DNA of 24,579 nucleotides from JBFELO01 sp041552055 (GCA_041552055.1 JBFELO010000070.1:1-24579); one strand, 5' to 3'. Positions 15,007-24,524 are shown, counted from the stretch's first letter. Notes: generated by a model not told the origin, from the letters alone. Numbers and translations are program-made.

Positions 15007-16152
15007 TCACGGAGCCGGCGGTGCCGGACCTGGGAAGCGTGGGTCACGCAGCGGGCGGGACCACCGCTCGTCTCCGTCCGGAATCGCCACGGCACGGAGC
15101 TCGAGGGGACGCTCGATCCACGTGTCACCCACGCGACGGCCGTGCGGCGGGGACAGGTGGATCAGCAGGTCTCCGTGCACGCAAAACGGGGTGACCGACG
15201 TGAAGGACCGTAGGGATCCGACCGTGTCGCCGGTTTCCAGCGAGTGAATGGTCAACCCATAACGATCCCATGCACCCCCCTCCGCGACCGTGCACACCGA
15301 GACGTGGCGCCCGTCTGCCGACACCAGATGTGCCACCGGTCTGCCGTCGAGCAGGACGACGCGCGGAAGCGGATCGCCGTCCGTGGCCCGCCATCGCTCC
15401 AACACCAGGCTGTGATCGCCGTTCGGGGCGCGTTCCTCGGTCACGCTCGCGACAACGGGTCCGACTCGTCGAGGAGGGCGCTCCAACTCGCCCGACTCTC
15501 CCCTCCCTCCAGGATCTCCCAACAGTGGATCGACCTCGGCATCCCGCACGTCTTCGAGGTCGACCTCGACCACGGTCGCGCTGTCGAGGTTGATCTCGAA
15601 TGCCCCTTCCCAGCGCTCGATGGGTGGTTCGCGGCCCTCTGGCGGCACGGCTCCGCCGATCCTCCGCTGAACGAAGTCCCACGTCACGATCACACCGTCA
15701 CCGTGGGGACGGACGCTGGTTTCGAAGGCCGACTGGAGGCCCTGCTGGATGGCGGACGACACCTGCTCCGGGAGGGGCGCTTCGAGGCGGCGTACATCCC
15801 CTCCACCCGTTCTGACATCGAGAACGACGAGCGGCAGCACGCCCAATCGGTTGCCGGGATCCCGTTGCGCGACCAGCCGTCCATCCTGGACCCACAGCGG
15901 CTTGTCGGCAGCGTCGGTGCTCCACAGCGGCCGGCCGTCGTCCAGAGAAATCGCCTCGATACCGCCCTCGGGCCGCATCAGGTAGGCTCTGGAATCCGCT
16001 CCATCCACCACCACCCCGGAAGTGAGCTCGAACGTCGCGCTCGGATGATCCTGGGCGGCGGCCTGGCCGGCTGCGTCGCCGCAGCTGCCTGTCCACACGA
16101 CGATCACCAGACAGGCGACGACGGGTCGAACCGGTATCCACCTCGAGGTCAT
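15007..16152 (-). CDS. exported PQQ-like propeller protein, possible lipoprotein
   Basis: 381-residue protein with an N-terminal hydrophobic segment (residues 8-20) ending in 'WTGSC' with C24. This is close to, but not a perfect, lipobox, so it is a lipoprotein or secreted. The segment 'GGIEAISLDDGRPLWSTDAA' is a PQQ/quinoprotein-type propeller repeat, and 'RPLELRAVAIPDGDERWSRPL' near the C-terminus looks like another. The rest is divergent. There is no sign of enzyme activity. The reading frame is open up to 16401, but ATG 16152 starts right at the signal peptide; its ribosome-binding site is poor. The large Asp-box gene follows after 177 bp on the same strand, and the EamA gene ends 205 bp before it, so co-transcription is possible but not tight. 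I do not recognise a specific function. Confidence 0.75.
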   Translation of the reverse strand: MTSRWIPVRPVVACLVIVVWTGSCGDAAGQAAAQDHPSATFELTSGVVVDGADSRAYLMRPEGGIEAISLDDGRPLWSTDAADKPLWVQDGRLVAQRDPGNRLGVLPLVVLDVRTGGGDVRRLEAPLPEQVSSAIQQGLQSAFETSVRPHGDGVIVTWDFVQRRIGGAVPPEGREPPIERWEGAFEINLDSATVVEVDLEDVRDAEVDPLLGDPGGRGESGELERPPRRVGPVVASVTEERAPNGDHSLVLERWRATDGDPLPRVVLLDGRPVAHLVSADGRHVSVCTVAEGGAWDRYGLTIHSLETGDTVGSLRSFTSVTPFCVHGDLLIHLSPPHGRRVGDTWIERPLELRAVAIPDGDERWSRPLRDPRFPGPAPPAP

Positions 16153-16357
16153 GGTGCCATCATCGGCTCGCGGCCGACCGGAGAAGCCGAAGCGAGCGTG
16201 CTCCCTCCGGCCCCAGCATACCGGTCGCAGCCCGAATATGCTGTACCGGCTGAACAGCGGCGCAGATCGCGGAGGTGATGGCGTGGCGAGACGCCCCGTG
16301 CTTCGCCCACGCCACGCTGGCCGCGAAGAAGCGGCGACTACCGGCCGGACCCCGGGG

Positions 16358-17377
16358 TCAGCGACTCGACCGCGGTCTGTGAACCACCACGACGACGCCA
16401 CCGAGGATCAGCGCCGCCCCGCCGAGGGTAAACACCGTGATCGGCTCGGAGCCCACCGCCCAGCCCAGAGCCAGGGCGATCACGGGCGTTACGTAGGCGA
16501 TCAGACCGAGCTGGTGGGCCGGTGCGTAGCGCAGCAGCCAGAAGAACAGACTGAAGGTGAGCACGGTGCCCACCAGCGACAGGTAGAGGACGCTGCCGAC
16601 GGCCGGCGCGGTCCAGGCGACCGGGGCCCCGCGCTCGAGCACCAGTGCCGTGGCCGTCAAAAACCCCGCCGCGACGAACAGCCCGTTGCGGTTCAACAAG
16701 GTCGAGCTCACCCCGCCGCCGTACTTCTTGACCAGGGTCGTCCCGACTGTGACCGAGATCGGGCTCAGGAGTACCCACAGGGCAGTCGGCACCCCCTCGC
16801 TTCCGAATCCTCGCAGATCGGTCCGAAACAGCAGGACCAGCCCGGTCAACGCCACGGCGAATCCGGTCCACTGGCTCGTTCTCAGGCGCTCACCCTCGAG
16901 GAAGTGGTGCCCCGCAAACGCCTGCAGCATGGGGTAGATGCCGAACAGCAGGCTCACCAATCCCGATGGCAGCACCGTCTCCGCGTGGTAGACGATGCCG
17001 TAGGAGATGGCGAAGTTGGCGACACCCTGTACCACCCATAGCCAGGTGGGCGGCGCGACACCGCCCTCCTTTCGGCTGAGCACCGCGGCGACCGCGATCA
17101 TGACGAGCGCCGCGATCACGAACCGGAGTCCTGCCGACGTGAACGGCGGCAGGTCGCGCAGACCTTCCTTGATCACGAGCCAGGTGCTGCCCCAGATGAG
17201 GCACAGGATGACCATCAGCCCGCGCACCAGCGCCGTCGACGGCACCCTGCCGCCGTGGATCTGGCGGCCGGGAGGTGCGGGCGAGGTCAACGAGTCACTC
17301 TGCAAACCGGCGTATTGTCGCACGACGATCAGTGCGGTCGCCGGCACGATCGCACGAACCCGGCATCGAGACTCCAT
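16358..17377 (-). CDS. EamA/DMT-family inner-membrane transporter
   Basis: 339-residue polytopic membrane protein of the drug/metabolite transporter superfamily. It has two EamA repeats of about five helices each. The first helix begins near residue 51 with 'LVRGLMVILCLIWGSTWLVIKEGL', a strong family hallmark. The second repeat has 'SPISVTVGTTLVKKYGG' and 'LVGTVLTFSLFFWLLRYAP'. The family exports or exchanges amino acids, nucleosides and other small metabolites; the substrate here is unknown. ATG 17377 is preceded by AAAGGAG at good spacing, giving about 50 extra residues before the first helix, longer than usual. A shorter product from an internal start remains possible. It starts 11 bp after the DUF5916 stop, so it is translationally close-coupled and the third gene of the TrmB operon. 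Confidence 0.93.
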   Translation of the reverse strand: MESRCRVRAIVPATALIVVRQYAGLQSDSLTSPAPPGRQIHGGRVPSTALVRGLMVILCLIWGSTWLVIKEGLRDLPPFTSAGLRFVIAALVMIAVAAVLSRKEGGVAPPTWLWVVQGVANFAISYGIVYHAETVLPSGLVSLLFGIYPMLQAFAGHHFLEGERLRTSQWTGFAVALTGLVLLFRTDLRGFGSEGVPTALWVLLSPISVTVGTTLVKKYGGGVSSTLLNRNGLFVAAGFLTATALVLERGAPVAWTAPAVGSVLYLSLVGTVLTFSLFFWLLRYAPAHQLGLIAYVTPVIALALGWAVGSEPITVFTLGGAALILGGVVVVVHRPRSSR

Positions 17378-17388
17378 TCAGCTCCTTT

Positions 17389-19656
17389 TCACGGAACCCA
17401 GGCGTAACCGATCTTGAAGAAGGCTGTGCGGTTGAGCTGCGTCAGGTCGATCCGGCTGTCGGCCTGGTGGTTGTCGGTGTAGCCGAGGTACAGAGCGGTC
17501 CGCGGGTTGACCTTGTAGGTGAAGAGCCACTGGCTGAGGAGGTGTTTGAAGACCGGGTCCCTGCCGTCCGCGTAGTGCTCCTGCTCGAAGCGATGGTCGG
17601 CGTACTGCACGATCAACCGGACGAAAGCGCGCCGGTTGAACTGATAGACCGTTCGAAGCTCGCTGAGGTTGGCGGTGTAGAGGCGACCTTCGTCGATGTC
17701 GAACTGCTCATAGATGTGGTCGAGGTCGAAACGGAGGTGACGGCCGGCAAAGAGCCCCAGCGACGGTCTGATCCGGAGCCGTCTGCCCGGGCGGCTGTGC
17801 GCGTAGTCGATGCCGTCGCCGCCGTCGACGCGCAGGCCGAGCGCGAGGTTGCGGGCCGGCTGGACGTCGAGCCGCACGTCGTAGGTCCGGTCGTCGTACT
17901 CGTCGCCGAGAAAGGTCTGCCTGCCGTAGTAGAAGGTCGCGAACAGAAAGGACTGGAGGGGGCCGCGATACATGACGAAGGTCCCCGGGGCGCTGCGGAG
18001 CATGTTGCCGTCCCAGTCGTCGTCGTGTTCGTAGCCCAGCCAGACCTGGAGGCGGTTGTACCAGTGGGTGGGGTCGTTCTGCTGCCAGGTGTGGAGGTAA
18101 CCGGTGTCGTAGTGTTTGAATCCGGTCTGCGGGATGAACCCCAGGTCTGCCCGGAAACCGGGGCTGATCGCGCGGTACATGGCGTAGATCTCGTAGCTCC
18201 GGGTCTGGTGGGTGTAGAGGAAGTCGATCGCCCTACCTTCGAACTCGCCCTCCGGCTGATCGTGGGTCTCGGCGATTCCTTGGGGGTACAGAGTCTTCGA
18301 GTCCAGCACCTGCAGCATGAGCGTGTCCTTGGGGGTGAAGCGAAGGTCGAGGTCAGCTCCGTAGAGCAGGTTGGAGTAGCCGTCGCCCTCTCGATCGGTG
18401 ACCAGCGCGCCCAGGGTCGACGACGCGCCGACGTCGTAGCGGTAGCGAAAGACGGTTCCTGTGCTCGGTGCGTCCCACTGGGTCGACGACGACCATTCGG
18501 TTGCCGGAAACAGGAGATTGGTCACGTCATCCCTCACGGAGAAGAACCCGATGGCGCTGCGTCCGACCTTGCCCGCCACCTTGGCCCCCCAGGCCGGGTC
18601 GGCCAGGGTTCGGGTGTAGATGGCGTCCAGCCGGGTCTGGAAGTAGTCGAACCCCTCGAGAAAGAACGGGCGTTTTTCCGGATAGAAGAGGCTGAACGTG
18701 GTGTTGATGTCGAGCTGGGCGGCGTCCGTCTCGATCTGGGAAAAGTCCGGATTGATGGTCGCACTCAGATTGAGGTTGGGCGTCACTCCCCAGTGGGCCG
18801 TGAGCCCGGGCTCGACGGTCGATTCCACCTCTTGAAGGCTGCCGTCCGGGAATGGTTCGCGCACCTCGCTGTGAACCGCGGAGACGGTCGGATCGAACTC
18901 GAGGGCGCGGCCGGGGCTGGCACCGGAAAAGCCGCGGATCTTGTCGGCCTGGCAGAGGTAGCAGTTGTTGCTGCGGTCGCGGGCGAAGAGACCCATCTCG
19001 TGGGTCACCAGACGCGGGTAGCTGCGAACAGCGTCGAAGCCCCAGATCTGTTCACCGTCCTTGGGTTGAAACCGGAGCGAGCTGAACGGGATCGCGATCT
19101 CGACAACGTACCCTTGGTCGTCGATGCGGCCGGCCGAGTCCCAGATGGCGTCCCACTCGGTCCCGCCTCCTCCTGCGGCAGTCTCGATGGAGTCGGCCTG
19201 GATGCCGAGCGGGTTGACGAAGAACTCGAACGACCGCCGCTCGTCGTTGAAGGTGTCGAGCACCAGCGCGACCCAGTCGTCGTCCCACAGCTTGTCACGG
19301 TCCGAGTACCGGGCGCGAATGGCCGACGGGTCGGGGTCGAAGGCGCGGAAAGCCGCGAAGAGGTGTCGGTCGCTGAAGCAGATCGCGATCTGGGTCCGGA
19401 CCGGCGCCGGGATGTTCTCTCCTGGCTCGACCTCCACCCCGATCTCGAGGACCAGGGCGTCCTGCCACGCCGGCTCGTCGAGCACTCCGTCGATCCGGAT
19501 CTGGCCGTCGATCTTCGGTACCTGGTGCGGTTCCTCGGCTGCTGCGACGTTCGGAGGCATCACACAGGCCGCGAGCATGCCCACTCCGAGCACTGATCGC
19601 AGCACACGGGTGAGACGCAACGCCGAGGCCGTGCCTCGAAATCGGCGCCCGCTCAT
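17389..19656 (-). CDS. DUF5916 outer-membrane protein with CBM9-like N-domain
   Basis: 755-residue protein. After a signal peptide (ending near 'NVAAA') comes a CBM9-like domain (about 47-240) with 'KIDGQIRIDGVLDEPAW' and 'FSDRHLFAAFRAFDPDPSAIRARYSDRD'. The following DUF5916 region has the hallmark 'NPDFSQIETDAAQLDINTTF' and 'PEKRPFFLEG', and the C-terminal half consists of alternating beta strands that suggest an outer-membrane barrel ending in an aromatic-rich strand ('FFKIGYAWVP'). The family is common in Bacteroidota and Acidobacteriota; its substrate is unknown, with carbohydrate binding suggested only by the CBM9-like part. 'GMLAAC' (C31) is a good lipobox inside the signal, so SPII cleavage is an alternative. 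The ATG overlaps the stop of the TrmB gene (ATGA), showing translational coupling. The frame is open further upstream, but that part is the shadow of the regulator gene. Confidence 0.9.
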   Translation of the reverse strand: MSGRRFRGTASALRLTRVLRSVLGVGMLAACVMPPNVAAAEEPHQVPKIDGQIRIDGVLDEPAWQDALVLEIGVEVEPGENIPAPVRTQIAICFSDRHLFAAFRAFDPDPSAIRARYSDRDKLWDDDWVALVLDTFNDERRSFEFFVNPLGIQADSIETAAGGGGTEWDAIWDSAGRIDDQGYVVEIAIPFSSLRFQPKDGEQIWGFDAVRSYPRLVTHEMGLFARDRSNNCYLCQADKIRGFSGASPGRALEFDPTVSAVHSEVREPFPDGSLQEVESTVEPGLTAHWGVTPNLNLSATINPDFSQIETDAAQLDINTTFSLFYPEKRPFFLEGFDYFQTRLDAIYTRTLADPAWGAKVAGKVGRSAIGFFSVRDDVTNLLFPATEWSSSTQWDAPSTGTVFRYRYDVGASSTLGALVTDREGDGYSNLLYGADLDLRFTPKDTLMLQVLDSKTLYPQGIAETHDQPEGEFEGRAIDFLYTHQTRSYEIYAMYRAISPGFRADLGFIPQTGFKHYDTGYLHTWQQNDPTHWYNRLQVWLGYEHDDDWDGNMLRSAPGTFVMYRGPLQSFLFATFYYGRQTFLGDEYDDRTYDVRLDVQPARNLALGLRVDGGDGIDYAHSRPGRRLRIRPSLGLFAGRHLRFDLDHIYEQFDIDEGRLYTANLSELRTVYQFNRRAFVRLIVQYADHRFEQEHYADGRDPVFKHLLSQWLFTYKVNPRTALYLGYTDNHQADSRIDLTQLNRTAFFKIGYAWVP

Positions 19657-20501
19657 CGTTGGTTCTTTCGATGGATGGCGTTCAGCGCGTAGAGATCGAG
19701 TCGGCCCGGGAGATCCTCCTCGTCGTTGTAGGAAAGCTCGTCCAGAATCTCGATCAACTGGTTCATCACCGGAGTGCCCTCCACGCTCGCGAGCACGGCG
19801 TCGATCGCCATCTCGGACAGGAGTCCCGTGTGGATCAGGAACGCGACGTAGGGGCTCTCGGTCCAGATCGCCTGTATCACCCGAGTTCCTTCGACGTCGA
19901 GGCAGGCGAACAGGTGCTCGCGGCCGTCCACCACAAGATTCAACCACTCGATCCCCCACTTGTCGGGGATATGGCGGCCCCTGCGGTCGGTCACTACCGT
20001 GACGCCGGCGAGATCGACGGGTTCGTAGGTCTTGGCGATCACCTCGGCGCCCCGACCGGCCGTTGCCTCCAACTCCTCCAATACGGTGACGAGAACACCT
20101 GGAAACGCATCCACCACGACCTTCCGACGGGCGCGGGCCAGCATGGCGCGGCACCTCTCGATCACCTGGGTGTACTCGGTGATGCGGTAGACCTGGAGGT
20201 CGCCGGTGGTCGGACGAATCGCGTCCAGCTCCTTCGACGCCGTATCGACTCTGGCGGTGTGGTCGTCGTCGAGGCGGCGCAGCATCTCCTTGTGCGGGAC
20301 GGCGCGATAACGGCGGGGCCTCCCGTCCTCCACCAGCAGCAAACCCCGTTGGGTCATCGCTTCCAGCGCCTGGTAGGTGTTCGCGTTGGGTTTCTCGATG
20401 GCCTTGGCGATCTGATAGCCGGTGGCGGGGCTCTCTTCGAGCAGGTAGACGTAGATCGCGGCCTCGAGGCGGGAAAATCCAAGAGCGACGAGACTGTCCA
20501 T
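19653..20501 (-). CDS. TrmB-family transcriptional regulator
   Basis: 282-residue cytoplasmic regulator. The N-terminal winged helix (about 1-75) reads 'LGFSRLEAAIYVYLLEESPATGYQIAKAI', typical of TrmB, followed by a wing 'GRPRRYRAVP' and a short coiled linker. The C-terminal part (about 105-240) resembles the phospholipase-D-like effector fold of TrmB-type proteins. TrmB proteins are best known in Archaea as sugar-responsive regulators of uptake genes; bacterial members are widespread but poorly studied. AAGGGG lies seven bases before the start. It is the first gene of an operon with the DUF5916 and EamA genes (4-bp ATGA overlap, then 11 bp). It likely controls them and itself through the inverted repeat at 20533-20556. 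The effector ligand is unknown. Confidence 0.9.
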   Translation of the reverse strand: MDSLVALGFSRLEAAIYVYLLEESPATGYQIAKAIEKPNANTYQALEAMTQRGLLLVEDGRPRRYRAVPHKEMLRRLDDDHTARVDTASKELDAIRPTTGDLQVYRITEYTQVIERCRAMLARARRKVVVDAFPGVLVTVLEELEATAGRGAEVIAKTYEPVDLAGVTVVTDRRGRHIPDKWGIEWLNLVVDGREHLFACLDVEGTRVIQAIWTESPYVAFLIHTGLLSEMAIDAVLASVEGTPVMNQLIEILDELSYNDEEDLPGRLDLYALNAIHRKNQR

Positions 20502-20532
20502 CGGAGCGCCCCTTCCCGAGAGTGGCTCTTCT

Positions 20533-20556
20533 TAGTAGTTGTTTTTGCAACTACTA
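20533..20556. promoter_or_regulatory. candidate operator: perfect 9-bp inverted repeat
   Basis: TAGTAGTTG and CAACTACTA are exact reverse complements separated by six bases (TTTTTG). The element lies 32 bp before the TrmB start, in an AT-rich island of a GC-rich genome, between the divergent TrmB operon and sucCD. It overlaps the self-complementary ACTATAGT (20553-20560), which offers a TATAGT -10 hexamer on either strand. Binding there could block transcription of the TrmB operon. A T-run in the loop rather than after the stem argues against a terminator. Confidence 0.6.
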
Positions 20557-20640
20557 TAGTATCCATCTACGAACGGAAATGGAAAGGGTTTCGGATGGGC
20601 ACGGGAACTCGGTTTCTCAACAGCTCCAGTTCTCGCTCCC

Positions 20641-20669
20641 TTGTCTCCTTGTGAAAAAAGGTGCACAAT
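20641..20669 (+). promoter_or_regulatory. sigma-70-like promoter of sucCD
   Basis: TTGTCT (20641-20646), 17-bp spacer, CACAAT (20664-20669). It predicts a leader of about 40 bases with a GAGGAGGAG ribosome-binding site before ATG 20716. It shares its -35 with the kinase promoter. Confidence 0.5.
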
Positions 20670-20715
20670 ACCGACCGGCTCGTCTCGACGGGTCCCACCC
20701 ACACGAGGAGGAGAC

Positions 20716-22763
<2,048 letters not shown>

Positions 22764-22802
22764 ACGTCATGGATCCCCTGGAAGGAGGGGGTTGAGTGCG
22801 GG

Positions 22803-22826
22803 GCCCGGCTGATGCCGGGCCTTTTT
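22803..22826 (+). terminator. rho-independent terminator after sucCD
   Basis: A perfect 7-bp GC stem (GCCCGGC / GCCGGGC) with loop TGAT is followed directly by CTTTTT. It ends the sucCD transcript and would also protect it from read-through of the convergent radical SAM gene. Confidence 0.9.
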
Positions 22827-22955
22827 CGTGCCGATGCGCGGGATTCTCGATCCTGGAACTTCCTCCCGCGCGGAACGCGAGAGTGAAGGGATGAGGGGGT
22901 GGCCGGCGCCTGCGGCGCCTGGGGGTGAGGGGGTGAGGCCCCCGCCCGCACGTGC

Positions 22956-22983
22956 CTGGTCGCTGGTCGCTGGCCACTGGTCG
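22956..22983 (+). repeat. heptamer tandem array, CTGGTCG type
   Basis: Four consecutive 7-bp units: CTGGTCG, CTGGTCG, CTGGCCA, CTGGTCG. It sits in the 415-bp gap between the convergent sucD and radical SAM genes, after a G-rich stretch with GGGGGTGA repeats (about 22919-22938). It has the same unit length as the GATGCTG arrays and a matching 'CCA' variant unit. Confidence 0.8.
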
Positions 22984-23007
22984 GTCGACCGCCCACCGCC
23001 CCGACCC

Positions 23008-23042
23008 GATTCTGGATGCTGGATGCCGGATGCTGGATGCGG
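23008..23042 (+). repeat. heptamer tandem array, GATGCTG type, copy 3
   Basis: Five consecutive 7-bp units: GATTCTG, GATGCTG, GATGCCG, GATGCTG, GATGCGG. It belongs to the same family as the arrays at 2431-2447 and 3885-3915 about 19-20 kb away. Preceding sequence is again C-rich (CCCACCGCCCCGACCC), as at the other two copies. Confidence 0.8.
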
Positions 23043-23047
23043 GACGT

Positions 23048-23123
23048 GCCGGTGTCAGACACCCGGACAGACGTTGCGAGGAGAGCGCCGACGCGACACC
23101 GAAGCGGGTGCCTGACACCCGGC
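23048..23123. repeat. REP-like inverted pair around GGTGTCAGACACC
   Basis: GCCGGTGTCAGACACCCGG (23048-23066) and an inverted imperfect copy (23104-23123, core GGTGCCTGACACCC) lie 37 bp apart. Each copy is itself nearly palindromic, and together they could form a long stem. The arrangement resembles REP/BIME elements mobilised by RAYT transposases, though none is present here. The region continues directly from the heptamer array. Confidence 0.5.
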
Positions 23124-23178
23124 GCGAACTCTCCCCCGACGCGCTCGACCCCGGCCGCCTCCCCACCCGACCCACCGC

Positions 23179-24363
23179 TCACGACCGGGCTGCGGATTCC
23201 AGCTCCTGCGTGGCCTCGAGGAAGCGCTGGCGGCCGGTGAGGACCACCAGGTTGTACGCGCACTGGAGGTCGGGCACGCGGTGCGGGTCGGTGTTGCCCG
23301 GGATGCGGCCGATCGACACCGGGCACACCGAGCAGACGTGCAGGCAGGGGCAGCCCTCACACTTCCGGTAAGACGAGTACTTCTCGTGCCTGCCGGTGAA
23401 GATCCCGGCCGCGCGTGCGGCGGCCGGGTAACCCTCGAGCCGCGTGCCGAAACCGGGCGCGCGGAGGTCGCCGAGCCGCATTGGCGGGAGGCAGCGTTGG
23501 AGCATGCCGTCGGGAATGCTCTGGTACGACTCGGCGAGCATCACGCAGCCGTAGACCTGGCCGTCGACGTCCACCGCCAGCCCGTCCGTGCCGGCCGCGC
23601 CGCACATGGCCGACGGGTCCTCCGCCGGCGGCTCGCGCGCCTCGGCCGGCCTGAAGGGGGCGAACGGCACCTCGCCGGTGCGGCGGTGGTGCTCGATCGA
23701 CACGTCGAGAATCTCCGCCACCTGCGCGGTGAGCTCGTCGATCGATTCCGCGTGCCAGCCGGGGTCGTGGGTCACCAGTGGGGAGACCGCGATCACGCCG
23801 ACACCGCACCCGACCAGGGACGCGAACGACTCGGCCAGGTGGCCGAGGTTGCGCGAGCTCAGGGTGATCGACACCCGGCACCGGTCGCGGAGGTGGCCGG
23901 GGTGCTCGTCGCGTAGCCTCGACAGGGTGCGATCGAGCCGGGCGAACGTCCCCCGCGCACGCAGCTCCTGCGCCGGCTCCACCCCGTCGCAGCTGATCTG
24001 CACGCCGATGCCGTGCCGGGCGAGGAACCGCCGCGTGCCGCGGTCCAGGAGCGTCCCATTGGTGAACACTGTCACCGCGACCCTGTGGCCCACCGCGCTC
24101 GTGGTCTCGAGGTGCTCGACCGCGCGCATGAGCAGCGGCAGCTCGAGCAGCGGCTCGCCGCCGGTGAAGGTGAGCCTTGGATGCGGGTGGTCGGAGTCCA
24201 TCACCAGGTCGAGCGCGGCGCGGAGCACGGACCAACCCATGCTCCGGTCCACACGCACGTCCTGGAAGCAGTAGGCGCAGCGCAGGTTGCAGGCGGTGGT
24301 GAGCACCAGCTCGAGCGCCCGTACCGGTCGCGCCGTGGTCGGTCGGGTTGCCTGGGCTTGCAC
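23179..24363 (-). CDS. radical SAM/SPASM peptide maturase
   Basis: 394-residue radical SAM enzyme. The first [4Fe-4S] cluster is bound by C25-x3-C29-x2-C32 in 'TACNLRCAYCF'; the SAM-binding motif 'TGGEP' is at 67-71. The C-terminal SPASM domain has C254-x13-G-x4-C273, then C335-x2-C338-x5-C344-x2-C347 and a late C368, enough ligands for two auxiliary clusters. SPASM enzymes of this size commonly modify short ribosomal peptides (thioether or C-C crosslinks, epimerisation) or act as anaerobic sulfatase-type maturases. No sulfatase gene is nearby, while a small Cys-ending peptide gene ends two bases before its GTG start. That makes peptide maturation the best reading. A weak GGGCGG lies upstream, so translation probably depends on coupling with the precursor. 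No transporter or protease is visible in the window. Confidence 0.93.
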   Translation of the reverse strand: MQAQATRPTTARPVRALELVLTTACNLRCAYCFQDVRVDRSMGWSVLRAALDLVMDSDHPHPRLTFTGGEPLLELPLLMRAVEHLETTSAVGHRVAVTVFTNGTLLDRGTRRFLARHGIGVQISCDGVEPAQELRARGTFARLDRTLSRLRDEHPGHLRDRCRVSITLSSRNLGHLAESFASLVGCGVGVIAVSPLVTHDPGWHAESIDELTAQVAEILDVSIEHHRRTGEVPFAPFRPAEAREPPAEDPSAMCGAAGTDGLAVDVDGQVYGCVMLAESYQSIPDGMLQRCLPPMRLGDLRAPGFGTRLEGYPAAARAAGIFTGRHEKYSSYRKCEGCPCLHVCSVCPVSIGRIPGNTDPHRVPDLQCAYNLVVLTGRQRFLEATQELESAARS

Positions 24364-24365
24364 GC

Positions 24366-24524
24366 TCAGCAGTTACCGCCCGACCCGCCGATTATTCTGC
24401 AAATCCTGATGTTCTCGTTTTCTTCAAACAACTTTTCGACAGCCGCTATGACCTCGTCCTTGAACTCATCTTTGTTCCCGGTTTTCTCGACTTCCTTCTC
24501 CACCTTCTTCTCCTTCTGGGCCAT
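24366..24524 (-). CDS. candidate RiPP precursor peptide
   Basis: 52-residue peptide. Residues 1-37 are a charged Lys/Glu-rich helix-forming leader ('MAQKEKKVEKEVEKTG', then 'AAVEKLFEEN'). The end, 'IRICRIIGGSGGNC', has the only two cysteines, C42 and C52, bracketing a Gly/Ser-rich stretch. ATG 24524 is chosen because GAGGAGGAG sits at ideal spacing; an upstream in-frame ATG at 24572 lacks this support. The stop is two bases before the radical SAM start. By my count the gene is about 49% GC, far below its neighbours. A leader plus short Cys/Gly core beside a SPASM enzyme is the usual layout of radical-SAM RiPPs. The core does not match any class I can name; a thioether crosslink between a Cys and a nearby residue is plausible. 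The alternative is an unrelated small acidic/basic protein, but the spacing argues against that. Confidence 0.75.
   Translation of the reverse strand: MAQKEKKVEKEVEKTGNKDEFKDEVIAAVEKLFEENENIRICRIIGGSGGNC

Noticed and set aside
17389..20550. 1053-residue version of the DUF5916 protein
   Set aside because: The first roughly 300 residues are the out-of-frame shadow of the TrmB gene; a signal peptide begins exactly at ATG 19656.
22956..23042. Possible CRISPR array
   Set aside because: Repeats are 7-bp head-to-tail units without spacers, and no cas gene is present.
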